Both the position numbers and the translations under genes were made by a program. Under the pieces are notes generated by a model. It worked only from the letters and a program-made list of their open reading frames with translations, did no database searches and was not told where the DNA came from. From Halarchaeum grantii (lineage in GTDB: Archaea > Halobacteriota > Halobacteria > Halobacteriales > Halobacteriaceae), in NCBI RefSeq assembly GCF_014647455.2, contig NZ_BMPF01000002.1, positions 310,001 to 374,000 on the forward strand: a stretch of 64,000 nt of DNA, written 5' to 3'. How positions within the stretch are numbered: position 1 is the first letter of the stretch; each line of letters opens with the position of its first letter. Shown piece after piece: positions 1 to 8,625 of this stretch.

Positions 1-17
1 GACCCCCGTCTCTCGGT

Positions 18-356
18 ATGAAGCAGGTCATCGCCGCCCGGACCGACCTCGGGATGGGGCGGGGGAAGCTCGCCGCGCAGGTCGCTCACGCCGCCCTCCA
101 GGCGGCCGAGAAAGCGGACCCCGACGCCGTCCGCGCGTGGAAGGACGCCGGGCAGCCGAAGATCGTCGTGAAGGTCGGCTCCGAGGACGAACTCCTCGGC
201 GTCGCGGAGGAGGCGCGGCGCGCCGGCCTCCCGAGCGCGATCGTCCGGGACGCCGGCCGCACCGAGCTCGAACCCGGCACCGCGACGACGTGCGCGGTCG
301 GCCCCGCGCCCGGCAATCAGGTGGACGCCGTCACGGGCGACCTCTCGCTCTACTGA
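18..356 (+). CDS. pth2: Peptidyl-tRNA hydrolase Pth2
   Basis: A 112-residue protein of the archaeal/eukaryotic PTH2 family, which cleaves the ester bond of peptidyl-tRNA released from stalled ribosomes. The family signature [15 protein letters not shown] lies at residues 12-26, with the conserved Lys17, Gln21 and His24, and Asp78 sits in the IVRDAGRT segment as in other PTH2 enzymes. Length is normal for the family. The stop codon TGA shares its A with the ATG of truD, so the two are translationally coupled RNA-maintenance genes. The call is secure. Confidence 0.95.
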   Translation: MKQVIAARTDLGMGRGKLAAQVAHAALQAAEKADPDAVRAWKDAGQPKIVVKVGSEDELLGVAEEARRAGLPSAIVRDAGRTELEPGTATTCAVGPAPGNQVDAVTGDLSLY

Positions 357-1696
357 TGCGCGAGGCCCACCCGCTCGAGCGCGCGGTCGGCATGGAGTAC
401 TACGCGAGCGACGCGCCCGGCACCGGCGGGTCGCTGCGCGAGTCGGCCGCCGACTTCCGCGTGCGCGAACTCGAGGCCTTCGACACCGAACCCGCGGACG
501 CCGACACCGGCGACTACCCGCACCTCGTCTTCCGCGCGACGCTCACGAACTGGGACACGAACGGCTTCGCGCGCGACCTCTCGAACAAGCTCGGTATCAG
601 CCGCGAGCGCGTCTCGTGGGCGGGGACGAAGGACCGCAACGCCGTCACCACACAGCTCTTCAGCGTGCGCGGCGTCGCCGCCGACGACCTCCCCGAGGTC
701 TCGAACGCGGAACTCGACGTCGTGGGGCGCGCCGGCCGCCCCATCCGCTTCGGCGACCTCCGGGGGAACGACTTCACCATCGTCGTCCGCGACGCCGACT
801 CGGAGCCCGTGGCGGCGGTCACCGACGAACTCGCGGCGTTCGGCGGTGACTGCGGTGACGGCGACGCCGGGACGAGCACGACCGTCGGCGTCCCGAACTA
901 CTTCGGCCAGCAGCGCTTCGGGAGCTATCGCGCGATCACCCACGAGGTCGGCCTCCACGTCCTCCGGGGGGAGTGGGAGGACGCCGTGATGACGTACGTC
1001 GGGAACCCCTCCGAGCACGAACCGCCGGAGACCCGCGAGGCCCGCGCGCGCGTCGAAGAAGAGCGCGACTGGAGCGCGGCCATCGAGGCGTTCCCGCGCC
1101 ACTTGCGCTACGAGCGCGCCGTCCTGAACACGCTCGCGGAGAACGGCGGAAGGAGTGCGGGGGACTTCCGCGAGGCCCTCGAGACGTTCCCGTCGAACCT
1201 CCAGCGCCTCTTCGTGCACGCCGCCCAGTCCTACGTCTTCAACCTGATCCTCTCCGAGCGCCTCGAGCGCGGCCTGCCGTTCGACCGAGCGGTCGAGGGC
1301 GACGTCGTCTGCTTCGCCGACGACGACGGCGACCCCGTCCTCCCCGACACGGACCGCCGCCAGCGCGTCACCGGGCGGCGGGTCGACGTCGTGAACCGCC
1401 ACGTCGAGCGCGGGCGCGCGTTCGTCACCGCGCCCCTCGTCGGCACCGACACCGAGTTCGGCGACGGCGAACCCGGGGAGATCGAGCGCGGGGTCTGCGA
1501 GACGGTCGGCGTCGAGCCCGGCGATTTCGACCTCCCGGGCGCGTTCGACTCCACGGGGACGCGGCGCGCGATCCTCCTCACCACGGACCTCGACGTCACG
1601 CGCGACCCGCTGACGTTCGATTTCGCGCTCCCGAAGGGGAGCTACGCGACCGTGCTCCTGCGCGAGTACCTCAAGGCCGGCCCGCTCGACCTCTGA
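356..1696 (+). CDS. truD: tRNA pseudouridine(13) synthase TruD
   Basis: A 446-residue TruD family enzyme that converts U13 of tRNA to pseudouridine. The family motif GTKDRNAV begins at residue 90, with the catalytic Asp at 93, and [11 protein letters not shown] marks the second conserved block before the TRUD insertion domain. The ATG at 356 overlaps the pth2 stop by one base; a second Met 12 codons downstream (MEYY) is a possible alternative start. Length fits archaeal TruD. Large overlapping frames on both strands here are shadows. Confidence 0.94.
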   Translation: MREAHPLERAVGMEYYASDAPGTGGSLRESAADFRVRELEAFDTEPADADTGDYPHLVFRATLTNWDTNGFARDLSNKLGISRERVSWAGTKDRNAVTTQLFSVRGVAADDLPEVSNAELDVVGRAGRPIRFGDLRGNDFTIVVRDADSEPVAAVTDELAAFGGDCGDGDAGTSTTVGVPNYFGQQRFGSYRAITHEVGLHVLRGEWEDAVMTYVGNPSEHEPPETREARARVEEERDWSAAIEAFPRHLRYERAVLNTLAENGGRSAGDFREALETFPSNLQRLFVHAAQSYVFNLILSERLERGLPFDRAVEGDVVCFADDDGDPVLPDTDRRQRVTGRRVDVVNRHVERGRAFVTAPLVGTDTEFGDGEPGEIERGVCETVGVEPGDFDLPGAFDSTGTRRAILLTTDLDVTRDPLTFDFALPKGSYATVLLREYLKAGPLDL

Positions 1697-1765
1697 GCGC
1701 TCGCACCCGCACCGACCCCCACTGAACCCACACGGGTTTTACGTCCGAGTCGCCTTCCCGGCGGT

Positions 1766-2488
1766 ATGGAGTGTTCGCGCTGCGGGACGCCTCTCGAGAA
1801 ACCGGGCGACTACTGCCTGGTCTGCGAGACCCGCAACGCGGACACCGTCGTCGTGCACGCCGACCCCGACCACGCGACGCTGACGTTCCTCGACGAGGAC
1901 GACGTCGTCGGCCGGACGGACATCGCCACCACACCCGAGGAGGACGCCGACCTCGAGGGGCGACGCCTGCGGAACTTTGCGGGCCGGATCGCCGACGAGG
2001 TGCGCCGCAAGCGCCCCGAGGAGGTGTACGTCGCGGGCGACCGGTCGGTCGTGCAGGCGGTGCGCGCCGACCTCCACTACACCGTCTACCGCGTCCCCGA
2101 GGACGACCCCGTGGCGGCCGTCCTCGAACGCCGCGGGGAGCGCGAGCTCGACGTCGTGGAGAAGGCGCCAGCGGAGAAGATCGGCGGCACGCACAGCACG
2201 CTCATCGGCGGGCGCGTCGGCCAGCGCGCCATCCGCGAGGTCGCCGCGCACCCGCACGTGAAGAAGGTGATTCCCGGCCCCATCGAGGCGGGCGGCTCGG
2301 GCGCTCGCGGCGGCGTCCGCGCGAAGGTGACGCGCGCGGACGCGAACGGGAACGTCCGCCTCCTCATCCGCGACGGGTCGAGCGTGCAGGAGAACCGCGT
2401 CGTCACGACGGCGATGGACCGCGAGACCGGCGAGCGGGTGCGCGACGACCTGAACGAAGCGCTCGCGGACGCGGACCTCGACCGATAG
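1766..2488 (+). CDS. DUF2103 predicted metal-binding protein
   Basis: A 240-residue archaeal protein that I match to the DUF2103 family. It opens with a zinc-ribbon half-site pair CSRC (residues 3-6) and CLVC (17-20), followed by an alpha/beta region and a conserved-looking glycine-rich part around GGTHSTLIGGRVGQ and PIEAGG. The family's function is not established; metal binding is inferred from the four cysteines. A TATA-like GGGTTTTACG lies about 30 bases ahead of the ATG, supporting this start and a nearly leaderless transcript. It sits upstream of ribosomal and RNA polymerase genes, a conserved archaeal neighbourhood. Confidence 0.8.
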   Translation: MECSRCGTPLEKPGDYCLVCETRNADTVVVHADPDHATLTFLDEDDVVGRTDIATTPEEDADLEGRRLRNFAGRIADEVRRKRPEEVYVAGDRSVVQAVRADLHYTVYRVPEDDPVAAVLERRGERELDVVEKAPAEKIGGTHSTLIGGRVGQRAIREVAAHPHVKKVIPGPIEAGGSGARGGVRAKVTRADANGNVRLLIRDGSSVQENRVVTTAMDRETGERVRDDLNEALADADLDR

Positions 2489-2539
2489 GAGACGCGACTC
2501 GCAGGGCTTATGTGCGCGCTGGGGCTAGTGGTCGATATC

Positions 2540-2827
2540 ATGGCCAGCAAGGGCTCCAGTAACACCGGAAGCGCGGGCCGGTTCGGTGCACGCTACGGTC
2601 GCGTCGCCCGACGCCGCGTCAGCGACATCGAGAGCGACACGAACGACGACCACACCTGTCCCGATTGCGGCACGGACGCCGTCGACCGCAAGGGCACGGG
2701 CATCTGGCAGTGCGGCAAGTGCGGCTACAAGTACGCCGGCGGCGCGTACCGCCCCTCCACGCCCGGTGGCGAGGCCGTCACGCGCTCCATCCGGACCGCG
2801 CTCGCCGAGGACGAGACCGAGGCGTAA
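2540..2827 (+). CDS. rpl37ae: 50S ribosomal protein L37Ae (eL43)
   Basis: A 95-residue ribosomal protein with a zinc-binding C4 motif, CPDCG and CGKCG, separated by about 14 residues, and the conserved [17 protein letters not shown]-terminal region. An upstream in-frame ATG at 2510 would add ten residues, but that ATG lies inside the TATA-like GGCTTATGTG, so the start at 2540 is preferred. Two bases separate its stop from rpoP, so the two are cotranscribed. Both proteins bind zinc. Confidence 0.95.
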   Translation: MASKGSSNTGSAGRFGARYGRVARRRVSDIESDTNDDHTCPDCGTDAVDRKGTGIWQCGKCGYKYAGGAYRPSTPGGEAVTRSIRTALAEDETEA

Positions 2828-2829
2828 GC

Positions 2830-2964
2830 ATGTCCTACAAGTGCTCCCGCTGTAAGCGCGACGTCGAACTCGACGCCTACGGCGGCGTCCGGTGCCCCTA
2901 CTGCGGGCACCGCGTCCTGCTGAAGGAGCGGAGCCGAGACGTCAAGGAAGTCGACGTCCAGTAA
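2830..2964 (+). CDS. rpoP: DNA-directed RNA polymerase subunit P (Rpo12)
   Basis: A 44-residue subunit of archaeal RNA polymerase, equivalent to eukaryotic Rpb12. It has the expected zinc ribbon CSRC (residues 5-8) and CPYCG (22-26) followed by the basic RVLLKERSR tail. It sits two bases after rpl37ae and 18 bases ahead of pcc1. Length and motif match the family exactly. Confidence 0.95.
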   Translation: MSYKCSRCKRDVELDAYGGVRCPYCGHRVLLKERSRDVKEVDVQ

Positions 2965-2982
2965 GTCGACACGAGGGGGACA

Positions 2983-3249
2983 ATGACACATCGGACGTCC
3001 CTCGTTTTCTCCTACGACACGCCCCGCGTAGCGGCAGCCGTGTACGGCGCGGTTCGCGTGGAAGCCGGCGACATCGAGGGCGACCGGACGGACGCGGCCG
3101 TCGAGCGCGACGGCGACACCGTCCGCGTCACCGTCGAGGGCGCGGACCTGACGGCGCTCCGGGCGGGCGTGAACACGTGGACGACGCTCGTCGGCGTCGC
3201 CGAATCGACCTACGAGACCGGGCGGCGCACGGCGACCCAACACAGCTAG
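2983..3249 (+). CDS. pcc1: KEOPS complex subunit Pcc1
   Basis: An 88-residue Pcc1 homologue, the dimerising subunit of the KEOPS complex that makes N6-threonylcarbamoyladenosine at position 37 of tRNA. The order of a beta-rich N-terminal half ([17 protein letters not shown]) and a C-terminal helix containing [17 protein letters not shown] is typical of the family. It follows rpoP closely and is placed with rpl37ae and rpoP, as is common in archaea. No catalytic residues are expected. Confidence 0.88.
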   Translation: MTHRTSLVFSYDTPRVAAAVYGAVRVEAGDIEGDRTDAAVERDGDTVRVTVEGADLTALRAGVNTWTTLVGVAESTYETGRRTATQHS

Positions 3250-3406
3250 GTCGTGGGCTCTCGTGGGTCGGGTCCGTCGCGACGACACGAGTCCACAGCC
3301 CGAGCCGACGACGCCGTCTCTCAGCGCCTCGACGAGCCCGCCCGCTGACGGGGCGCGACGGAACGCAAAGCGGGGGTTTTTACCTCCGGGCGTGCACCAT
3401 CCACGC

Positions 3407-3790
3407 ATGCAGGGCAACCTTCCGCCCGAGGCACAGGAGAAGCTCGAGGAGCTGCAGGACCTTCAGGAGAAGGCCCAGACTGTCGCGACGCAGAAGCAGC
3501 AGGCCGAGACCCAGCTCACCGAGGCCGAGACGGCGCTCGAGGAGCTCGAAGACATCGACGGTGACACCGTTATGTACCGCGAGGTCGGCGAGCTGCTCGT
3601 CGAGACCGACTACGAGGAGGCGCAGGCCGACCTCGAGGACAAGGTCGACAACCTCGAGATCCGCGTGCAGTCCCTCGAGAAGCAGGAGCAGCGCGTGGAG
3701 AGCCAGTTCGAGGAGCTCCAGGAGGAGCTTCAGGACATGCTCGGCGGCGCGGGCGGCATGATGGGCGGTCCCGGCGCGGGCGGCGCGTAA
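3407..3790 (+). CDS. pfdB: Prefoldin subunit beta
   Basis: A 127-residue prefoldin beta subunit, part of the hexameric chaperone that hands unfolded proteins to the thermosome. Two long coiled-coil helices (residues about 6-45 and 75-115, rich in E, Q, L) flank the central hairpin [18 protein letters not shown]. The C-terminus ends in a glycine/methionine tail ([11 protein letters not shown]), usual for archaeal prefoldin. The start at 3407 is chosen because a TATA-like GGTTTTTACC lies about 27 bases upstream; the longer frame from 3263 would run through the promoter. Confidence 0.93.
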   Translation: MQGNLPPEAQEKLEELQDLQEKAQTVATQKQQAETQLTEAETALEELEDIDGDTVMYREVGELLVETDYEEAQADLEDKVDNLEIRVQSLEKQEQRVESQFEELQEELQDMLGGAGGMMGGPGAGGA

Positions 3791-3797
3791 GCCACCC

Positions 3798-4040
3798 ATG
3801 CCGAGTGACGAAGAAGTCGTTCAGACCGCCGCGGAAGCCGCAGAGGGCTACATCTTCTCGCGGGTGAAACAGTCGGACGTTCGCGACCTCGACGTCGCGG
3901 TGTCGTTCGAGGACGGCGTCCTCACGATGGACGTCTACCTGAACGCGCCGGAGGCGGACGTCGAGGCGGACGAACTCGCGGACGAGGCGGCACGCGTCGG
4001 CCAAGAAGCGGTCGACGACCTCTTCGCGGCGGAAGAGTAG
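3798..4040 (+). CDS. DUF3194 family protein
   Basis: An 80-residue acidic protein that I assign to DUF3194, a small archaeal family regularly found next to prefoldin beta. It starts seven bases after the prefoldin stop, so the two are cotranscribed. The protein has an alpha-beta-alpha appearance (EAAEGYIFSRV, DLDVAVSFEDGVLTMDVYL, then an Ala/Glu-rich helix). No catalytic residues are evident and the family's function is not known. Confidence 0.78.
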   Translation: MPSDEEVVQTAAEAAEGYIFSRVKQSDVRDLDVAVSFEDGVLTMDVYLNAPEADVEADELADEAARVGQEAVDDLFAAEE

Positions 4041-4343
4041 CCCCTCCGTTCTTCCGGTTCTCACGGCCCGCGTAGCCGGAGGTGTGGCGAAACGGCCGGC
4101 CTCGGTGGGTCGCGCGGCGGTGTCTCGCGGGGCCGCCGCGCGGTCGCTCGGTTACACGTACGGGGGTGGTGCCGTCATCGCTGAAGAACCCTCACTCCAG
4201 GACGCGGGCGATGCAGTGGGTGCGGAACTGCGACGCATCCACCGCGAGCGCCGCCGGCGCTCGCGGCCTTTTTAGTGGAGGTTTTTGTCGCGAGCGGTGT
4301 GGTTCGAGAGAGCGGGCTCTCTCGTCATCACGGCAAAAAAGTC
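4041..4343. other. 303-base gap with three stacked hairpins and a T-run
   Basis: No secure gene lies here. On the + strand there is a perfect 10-bp hairpin (4111-4142, 12-base loop), a 9-bp hairpin with one G-U pair (4216-4242) and an 11-bp palindromic stem (4243-4265) followed by TTTTT at 4269-4273. A 63-codon frame from GTG 4084 to 4275 exists (starting MAKRPASVGR), but its third-position G+C is clearly lower than in neighbouring genes and its end is the terminator stem, so coding is doubtful. An 8-bp inverted repeat GAGAGAGC-GG-GCTCTCTC follows at about 4307-4324. Confidence 0.5.
4243..4273 (+). terminator. Hairpin plus T-run terminator-like site
   Basis: CGCGAGCGCCG and CGGCGCTCGCG form a perfect 11-base inverted repeat with a single-base centre, followed three bases later by five Ts. 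It could end transcripts coming from the rpl37ae-to-DUF3194 block. Archaeal termination relies mainly on the T-run, so the hairpin may instead be part of a folded RNA. Confidence 0.55.
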
Positions 4344-6281
4344 CTACGTCAGGAAGAAGATGAGCGCGCTGATGAGGACGGTGACGGCGACGACGACGGC
4401 GCCGAGGACGCTCCCGAGGGCGATGACGGCGTTGGCGTGGCTGGCGAGCGTCTCGGTGCGGTCGTTGCCGAAGACGGTAACTTCGGCGTGCTCGGTGGCG
4501 ACGCCGGCCTCGACGGGTTCGCGGTCGGCGACGGCGTCGCCGGCGAGGTCGAGGACGACGTCGCGGAGGGCGTCCTGATCGAGGGCGTCGCCGACCTGGT
4601 TCTCGGACTTGACGGTGTTGACGATGTGGGTGTCGGTCGTCATGATCTCGACGGCGTCGCGCGCGAAGCCGTGGGCGTCGACGAGCGCGTCGACGAGCGC
4701 GTCCCGGAGGCCGGGCTCCATGTTGTTGCCGTCGACGAGGACGTAGCACGTCCGCTGGCCGTCGACGGCGGTGACGGCGACGCGGACGCCGAGCGGCCCG
4801 ATGCCTTCCGTAGGCGTCCAGACGGTGCGGTCCCACGCGGTGCCGAGTTCGAGCGGGGCGGTGTCGGCGTCGGCGAGCGCCTCGCCGAGGTCGCCGGCGC
4901 CCTCGATGAGGTTGAAGGAGCGATGCGAGCCGGGGACGACGTGACCGAGGTCCTCGCCTTGTAGGCCGTTGTTGGAGTTGTGCGCGTCCGCGAGGAGGAC
5001 GTCACCGAGGCCGGCGCAGCGCGCTTCGGCGGCGGCGGCGAGGCCGACGGCGTACTCGATGTCGTCGGCGAACGCGGGCGCGAACGTGACGGCCATGAAC
5101 GCGTCGTCGTCGCCGAAGCCCTGCCCGATGAGGCTCGCGTCGCCGCGCTGGACGCGCGTGCTCCGCGTGGCGTCACGGGTGTACTCGACGTTCGCGGCGG
5201 CGCGCTCGGCGGCGTCGACGAGCGTGTCGACTTCGCGCTCGGTGACGAGGTTGAAGTCGTGGCCGGCGGTGGCGTGCGGGGGGAAGGCGAGGCCGTCTGC
5301 GGTCTCGGCGATGCGCTGGGGGAGGTTGCCGCCGCCGATTTCGCCCATCGGCCCGGGGTGGATCATCGGGAGGACGAAGCGCGCTTTCTCGTCGCCGTCG
5401 GGCTCGCCGCTGGCTCCGCTCGCTCGTTCGGCGTCGCTTCGCTGGCTCTCAGCGCCGCCGAGGCGACGAAAGGAGAGGACGGTGACGGGGACGATTGCGT
5501 CCTCGCCGATCTGCTCGAAGAAGTCCTCGAGTTCGCGCGAGCCCTCGGCGATGTGGCCGATGAACCCGCGGAGGAAGTCGAGACCCGACACCCCGAGACT
5601 CTGGCGCCACGGGCGGTCGACGGTGCGGACGAAACCGTACGCGACGAGGGCGTAGAGGGCGCTCATGCCGACGAGGAGGAGGAGGTCGTCGGGCGTGATG
5701 AGGAGGAGCCGGGAGGGCGCGCTCTGGGGGCGCGAGAGGAGGGCGGTGAAGAGGGGGCCGCCGCCCTGGTAGACGTAGCGCATCGCGCCGCTGTAGACGA
5801 AGAGCAGGAGGCCGGCGGTGGCGGTCTGGATGCTCGCGGGGATGGCGGCGAGCGGGAGGCTGTTGCGCGAGACGGCGAGCACGACGAGGAGACGCAGCGC
5901 GAAGATGAGCGCGAGCGCGGCGATGAGGACGTCGAAGACGAAGTTCTGGCCGAGGCTCGTGAGGACGGCGATGACGCTGGCGACGGCGAGGAGCGCGATG
6001 ACGATGAGCTCACAGCAGAGGGCGAGCAGGGAGGAGCGGTTGTAGGTGAGTTGGCCGTCGAGCCACCGGTCCACGGGCGTGGTGAGGAGGCTGGCGGCGA
6101 CGGTGGGGAGGCCGATGTAGAAGACGCCCTGCCAGGCGTCCTCGAGGATGTAGGAGGCGTCGAAGGCGCCGATACCCGCGAGCGCGGCGACGAGGAGGCT
6201 GAAGCCGACGCTGACGTACCAGTTCGGGGCGCGGAAGATGAACCGGGAGAGCGCCGCGAGGTCGCCCTGCGTCTCGGTCAT
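4344..6281 (-). CDS. DUF2070 integral membrane protein
   Basis: A 645-residue membrane protein that I match to DUF2070. About six hydrophobic helices fill the first 230 residues (for example NWYVSVGFSLLVAALAGIGAF), then comes a large soluble domain containing PMIHPGPMGEIGGGNLP and a His/Asp-rich block (ADAHNSNNG), and one last helix at the C-terminus. Function is unknown for the family; the soluble part looks enzyme-like. A short hydrophilic stretch (AESQRSDAERASGASGEPDG) encoded by a CGCTCG-rich repeat-like segment near 5400-5460 looks inserted. It starts six bases after the guaA subunit stop, so the pair is probably one operon. Confidence 0.8.
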   Translation of the reverse strand: MTETQGDLAALSRFIFRAPNWYVSVGFSLLVAALAGIGAFDASYILEDAWQGVFYIGLPTVAASLLTTPVDRWLDGQLTYNRSSLLALCCELIVIALLAVASVIAVLTSLGQNFVFDVLIAALALIFALRLLVVLAVSRNSLPLAAIPASIQTATAGLLLFVYSGAMRYVYQGGGPLFTALLSRPQSAPSRLLLITPDDLLLLVGMSALYALVAYGFVRTVDRPWRQSLGVSGLDFLRGFIGHIAEGSRELEDFFEQIGEDAIVPVTVLSFRRLGGAESQRSDAERASGASGEPDGDEKARFVLPMIHPGPMGEIGGGNLPQRIAETADGLAFPPHATAGHDFNLVTEREVDTLVDAAERAAANVEYTRDATRSTRVQRGDASLIGQGFGDDDAFMAVTFAPAFADDIEYAVGLAAAAEARCAGLGDVLLADAHNSNNGLQGEDLGHVVPGSHRSFNLIEGAGDLGEALADADTAPLELGTAWDRTVWTPTEGIGPLGVRVAVTAVDGQRTCYVLVDGNNMEPGLRDALVDALVDAHGFARDAVEIMTTDTHIVNTVKSENQVGDALDQDALRDVVLDLAGDAVADREPVEAGVATEHAEVTVFGNDRTETLASHANAVIALGSVLGAVVVAVTVLISALIFFLT

Positions 6282-6287
6282 GGGCGC

Positions 6288-6839
6288 TTACTCGCAGCGC
6301 GCGAGGAAGTTCTCGAAGACGACGTCGCCGCGTTCGGTGTGGGCGACTTCGGGGTGCCACTGGACGCCGTAGCGCTCGCGCTCGGTGTCGCTCATGGCCT
6401 CGACGTCGCAGACGTCGCTGGTGGCGGTGCGCGTGAAGCCGTCGGGGACCGCTTTCACTTCGTCGGCGTGGCTCGCCCAGACGCGCGTCTCGGGGGCGAG
6501 CGAGCCGACGAGCGGGTCGTCCGCCTCGACGATTTCGACGGTGACGTCGGCGTAGCCGCCGTACTCGCCACCGCCGACCTCGCCGCCGTATTCGGCGGCG
6601 ATGAACTGCATGCCGAGGCAGATACCGAGGATCGGCACGTCGAGGTCGAGGTACTCGTCGCAGCGGCCCGTCCGGTCCATACTGGGGCCGCCGGAGAGGA
6701 CGAGGCCGTCGTACGCGGCGAGGTCGCTCGGCGCGGTGTCGTTGTCGACGAGGTCGGTGTCGACGCCGAGGTCGCGGAGGGCGCGATGTTCCAGATGCGT
6801 GAACTGGCCGTGGTTGTCCACGACGGCGATTCGAGTCAT
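6288..6839 (-). CDS. guaAA: GMP synthase subunit A (glutamine amidotransferase)
   Basis: A 183-residue class I glutamine amidotransferase, the separate glutaminase subunit of archaeal GMP synthase; it supplies ammonia for amination of XMP. The catalytic triad is visible: Cys74 in GICLGMQ, His162 and Glu164 in QWHPE. The oxyanion-loop LSGGPS is at 48-53. The length fits the stand-alone archaeal subunit; the ATP-pyrophosphatase subunit is not in this window. It leads the DUF2070 gene with only a six-base gap. Confidence 0.92.
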   Translation of the reverse strand: MTRIAVVDNHGQFTHLEHRALRDLGVDTDLVDNDTAPSDLAAYDGLVLSGGPSMDRTGRCDEYLDLDVPILGICLGMQFIAAEYGGEVGGGEYGGYADVTVEIVEADDPLVGSLAPETRVWASHADEVKAVPDGFTRTATSDVCDVEAMSDTERERYGVQWHPEVAHTERGDVVFENFLARCE

Positions 6840-6914
6840 GGCTCACGGTAGAGTGCGTCGGCCTAAAAAGTCCTCGTAGTCCCGTCGGAGCGGAAGCCGA
6901 CCGTCCGACGGGAG

Positions 6915-7730
6915 TTAGGCGACGACGTCGGCGTCCGGGAGGTGAGTCTCGCGGACGCGCCGTGCTTCGGGGCCTTCGGGGACGAGACACGGCGCGTCGA
7001 CGGCGTCCGCGAAGCGCTCGGGGTCGGGCGCGACCGGTTCGAGGAGGTCGGCGAAGACGTCGTCTCGCCGCCCGGTCATGTAGGTGAAGCCACCGTATCC
7101 GCGTTCCGTGAGCGGCGTCGTCCCCGGGTCGGGGAACTGCTCCCGGACGACATCGCCGCCCTCGCGGACGTAGTCGGCGGCCTCGCGCTGGGCGTACTGG
7201 CTCTCCGCGTAGTAGCGCTCGGCGTACTCGTCGTCGGCGTCGACGCCGGCGTGGGTCGGGGACTCGAAGCGGACGCCGCCCTCCGGGAGCGCGCCCTCGG
7301 CGAAGCAGAAGTTCACCGTGAACGAGTCGGGATAGCGCAGGACGACGAGCACGCAGACCTGGTCGTCGACGGCGGTGTGCTCCTCGATACGGTGGAGGCA
7401 CTCGCGGTAATAGACGGCGAGTTCGCCGACCCAGTCGTCGCGCTCGCCGGCGGCGTAGGCGTCCGCGACGCCGTCGTAGTCGTCGCCGACGAGCCGGCGG
7501 AGGCGGTGCTCGAAGCCGTTTCCCATCTCGTCGACGAGGTAGTCGAGCGCCGCCGAGAGCGGGGCGTCCGGGTCGGCGAGCAACGCGGCCTGCCGGTCCC
7601 GGCCGTCGGCGACGCGCGTCATGTTCTCGTAGTGCGTCCGCTCGGCCTCGGGGTCCGGCAGGGGGACGCGCACCGCCCGCCCGTAGAGTTCGCGGACGCC
7701 GCGCTCGAACCGGTCGCGCCTCTGGCTCAT
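6915..7730 (-). CDS. Conserved haloarchaeal hypothetical protein
   Basis: A 271-residue soluble, acidic protein that I do not recognise beyond seeming haloarchaeal. It has no membrane segment and no metal motif. The middle contains a beta-rich part, VCVLVVLRYPDSFTVNFCFAEGALPEGGVRFES, described here only as a strand-rich core, and the C-terminus has GYGGFTYMTGRRDDVFADLL. It lies between the guaA subunit and DUF7097, both on the same strand, with a gap of about 75 bases to guaA. No function is proposed. Confidence 0.7.
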   Translation of the reverse strand: MSQRRDRFERGVRELYGRAVRVPLPDPEAERTHYENMTRVADGRDRQAALLADPDAPLSAALDYLVDEMGNGFEHRLRRLVGDDYDGVADAYAAGERDDWVGELAVYYRECLHRIEEHTAVDDQVCVLVVLRYPDSFTVNFCFAEGALPEGGVRFESPTHAGVDADDEYAERYYAESQYAQREAADYVREGGDVVREQFPDPGTTPLTERGYGGFTYMTGRRDDVFADLLEPVAPDPERFADAVDAPCLVPEGPEARRVRETHLPDADVVA

Positions 7731-7882
7731 GCTCGGGGGGAGGGCGGGAGCGAAGCGGCATCAATACGTCGTCCGCGTCAGTCGCGTGTCGGTATCGTCG
7801 CTCTCGCGGCCCGCGACGCGTCGCCGCCCCCCGTTCGGCCTGCGTGGCTCGCGCTTTCAGCGCTCGCTCTCGTCGCGGTTCC

Positions 7883-8569
7883 TCACTCCGTTCGGAACCG
7901 CGTAGCCGCCGTCTCGAAGCCGAGCTCGTCGAGTTCGTCGCTGCGTCGGCCCTCCGCTTCGGCGAGCGCCTCGGCGGACGGGCTCGCGTCGTCGTCGATG
8001 CGCGCCCACGAGTCGTGGACGGCGCTGTGACACCACCGACAGAGCGTGACGGTTATCTCGTGGCTGACGCCGTCGTCGCCGCTCGCTTCGTCCGCGGACT
8101 CGCTTCGCTCGTCCGTACTGCTCACGGTTTCACCGTTCGCGTGTTCTGCCGGCTCACTACGTTCGCCGGCGTTGCTCGCGCCTCCAGCGCTCGCTTCGTC
8201 TGCGGACTCGCGTCGCTCGTCCGCATACGCCAGATGGTGTTCTTCGAGGAGCGGGCGGCTGTCGTCGTGGGCGTTCCGGCGTTCCGCGAGGCCGCAGCGC
8301 GCGCACTCGTGGCCGTCGCTCTCGGCCGTGTCACCCGGCCCCGCGTTCGCCGTCGAGCGGTAGTGCGGGCAGTCGCGCCACGCCGCGTCGTCGGCCGCGA
8401 CCGGACAGCGGTAGTCGTCGGCGGCGCGCCGGTCGGCGAACGCGGGGTCGTGCTGGGGGAAGTCGAAGGCGTAGCGGCACTTTCCGTCGCCCGTGACGTG
8501 GTCGCAGACCCCGGCGTGTTCGTAGGGGTCGTCGACGCCCACGGCGGTCCCGGTCGGCGTCTTCTTCAC
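7883..8569 (-). CDS. DUF7097-like Cys/His-rich protein with repeat insertion
   Basis: A 228-residue protein beginning VKKTPTGTAVGVDDPYEHAG, which I match from memory to DUF7097. Cys/His pairs are spread through it: CDH...GDGKCRYAF, YRCPV, CPHYRS, CARCGL, HHLAYAD and LCRWCHSAVHDSW, giving an HNH-like zinc-finger look. The start GTG at 8567-8569 is chosen over the longer upstream frame because family members begin at this point. About 55 residues between HHLAYAD and HEITVTLC are low-complexity (ADERRESADEAS and ADERSESADEAS repeated) and appear to be an insertion encoded by a 35-base near-perfect direct repeat. Confidence 0.72.
   Translation of the reverse strand: MKKTPTGTAVGVDDPYEHAGVCDHVTGDGKCRYAFDFPQHDPAFADRRAADDYRCPVAADDAAWRDCPHYRSTANAGPGDTAESDGHECARCGLAERRNAHDDSRPLLEEHHLAYADERRESADEASAGGASNAGERSEPAEHANGETVSSTDERSESADEASGDDGVSHEITVTLCRWCHSAVHDSWARIDDDASPSAEALAEAEGRRSDELDELGFETAATRFRTE
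8081..8223. repeat. 35-base near-perfect direct repeat inside DUF7097 gene
   Basis: Copies at 8081-8115 and 8189-8223 differ at two positions and share the core GCGGACTCGC. They encode the peptides ADERSESADEAS and ADERRESADEAS on the minus strand. The block between them holds a GCCGGC...GCCGGC inverted pair. It interrupts an otherwise conserved-looking Cys/His protein without breaking the frame. Confidence 0.85.
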
Positions 8570-8625
8570 ACGCGTCGCCTCGCGTCGCGGCGCCAAAAGC
8601 GCTTCCCGTGCGCCGGACGGAAAGC

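Noticed and set aside
4084-4275. A 63-codon gene after DUF3194
   Set aside because: Lower third-position G+C than its neighbours, a GGAGGT directly abutting the GTG with no spacing, and an end inside a terminator stem. Kept only as a doubtful alternative.
4980-6851. A 623-codon open frame on the + strand
   Set aside because: Antisense to DUF2070 and the GMP synthase subunit, both with clear family motifs; composition is shadow-like.
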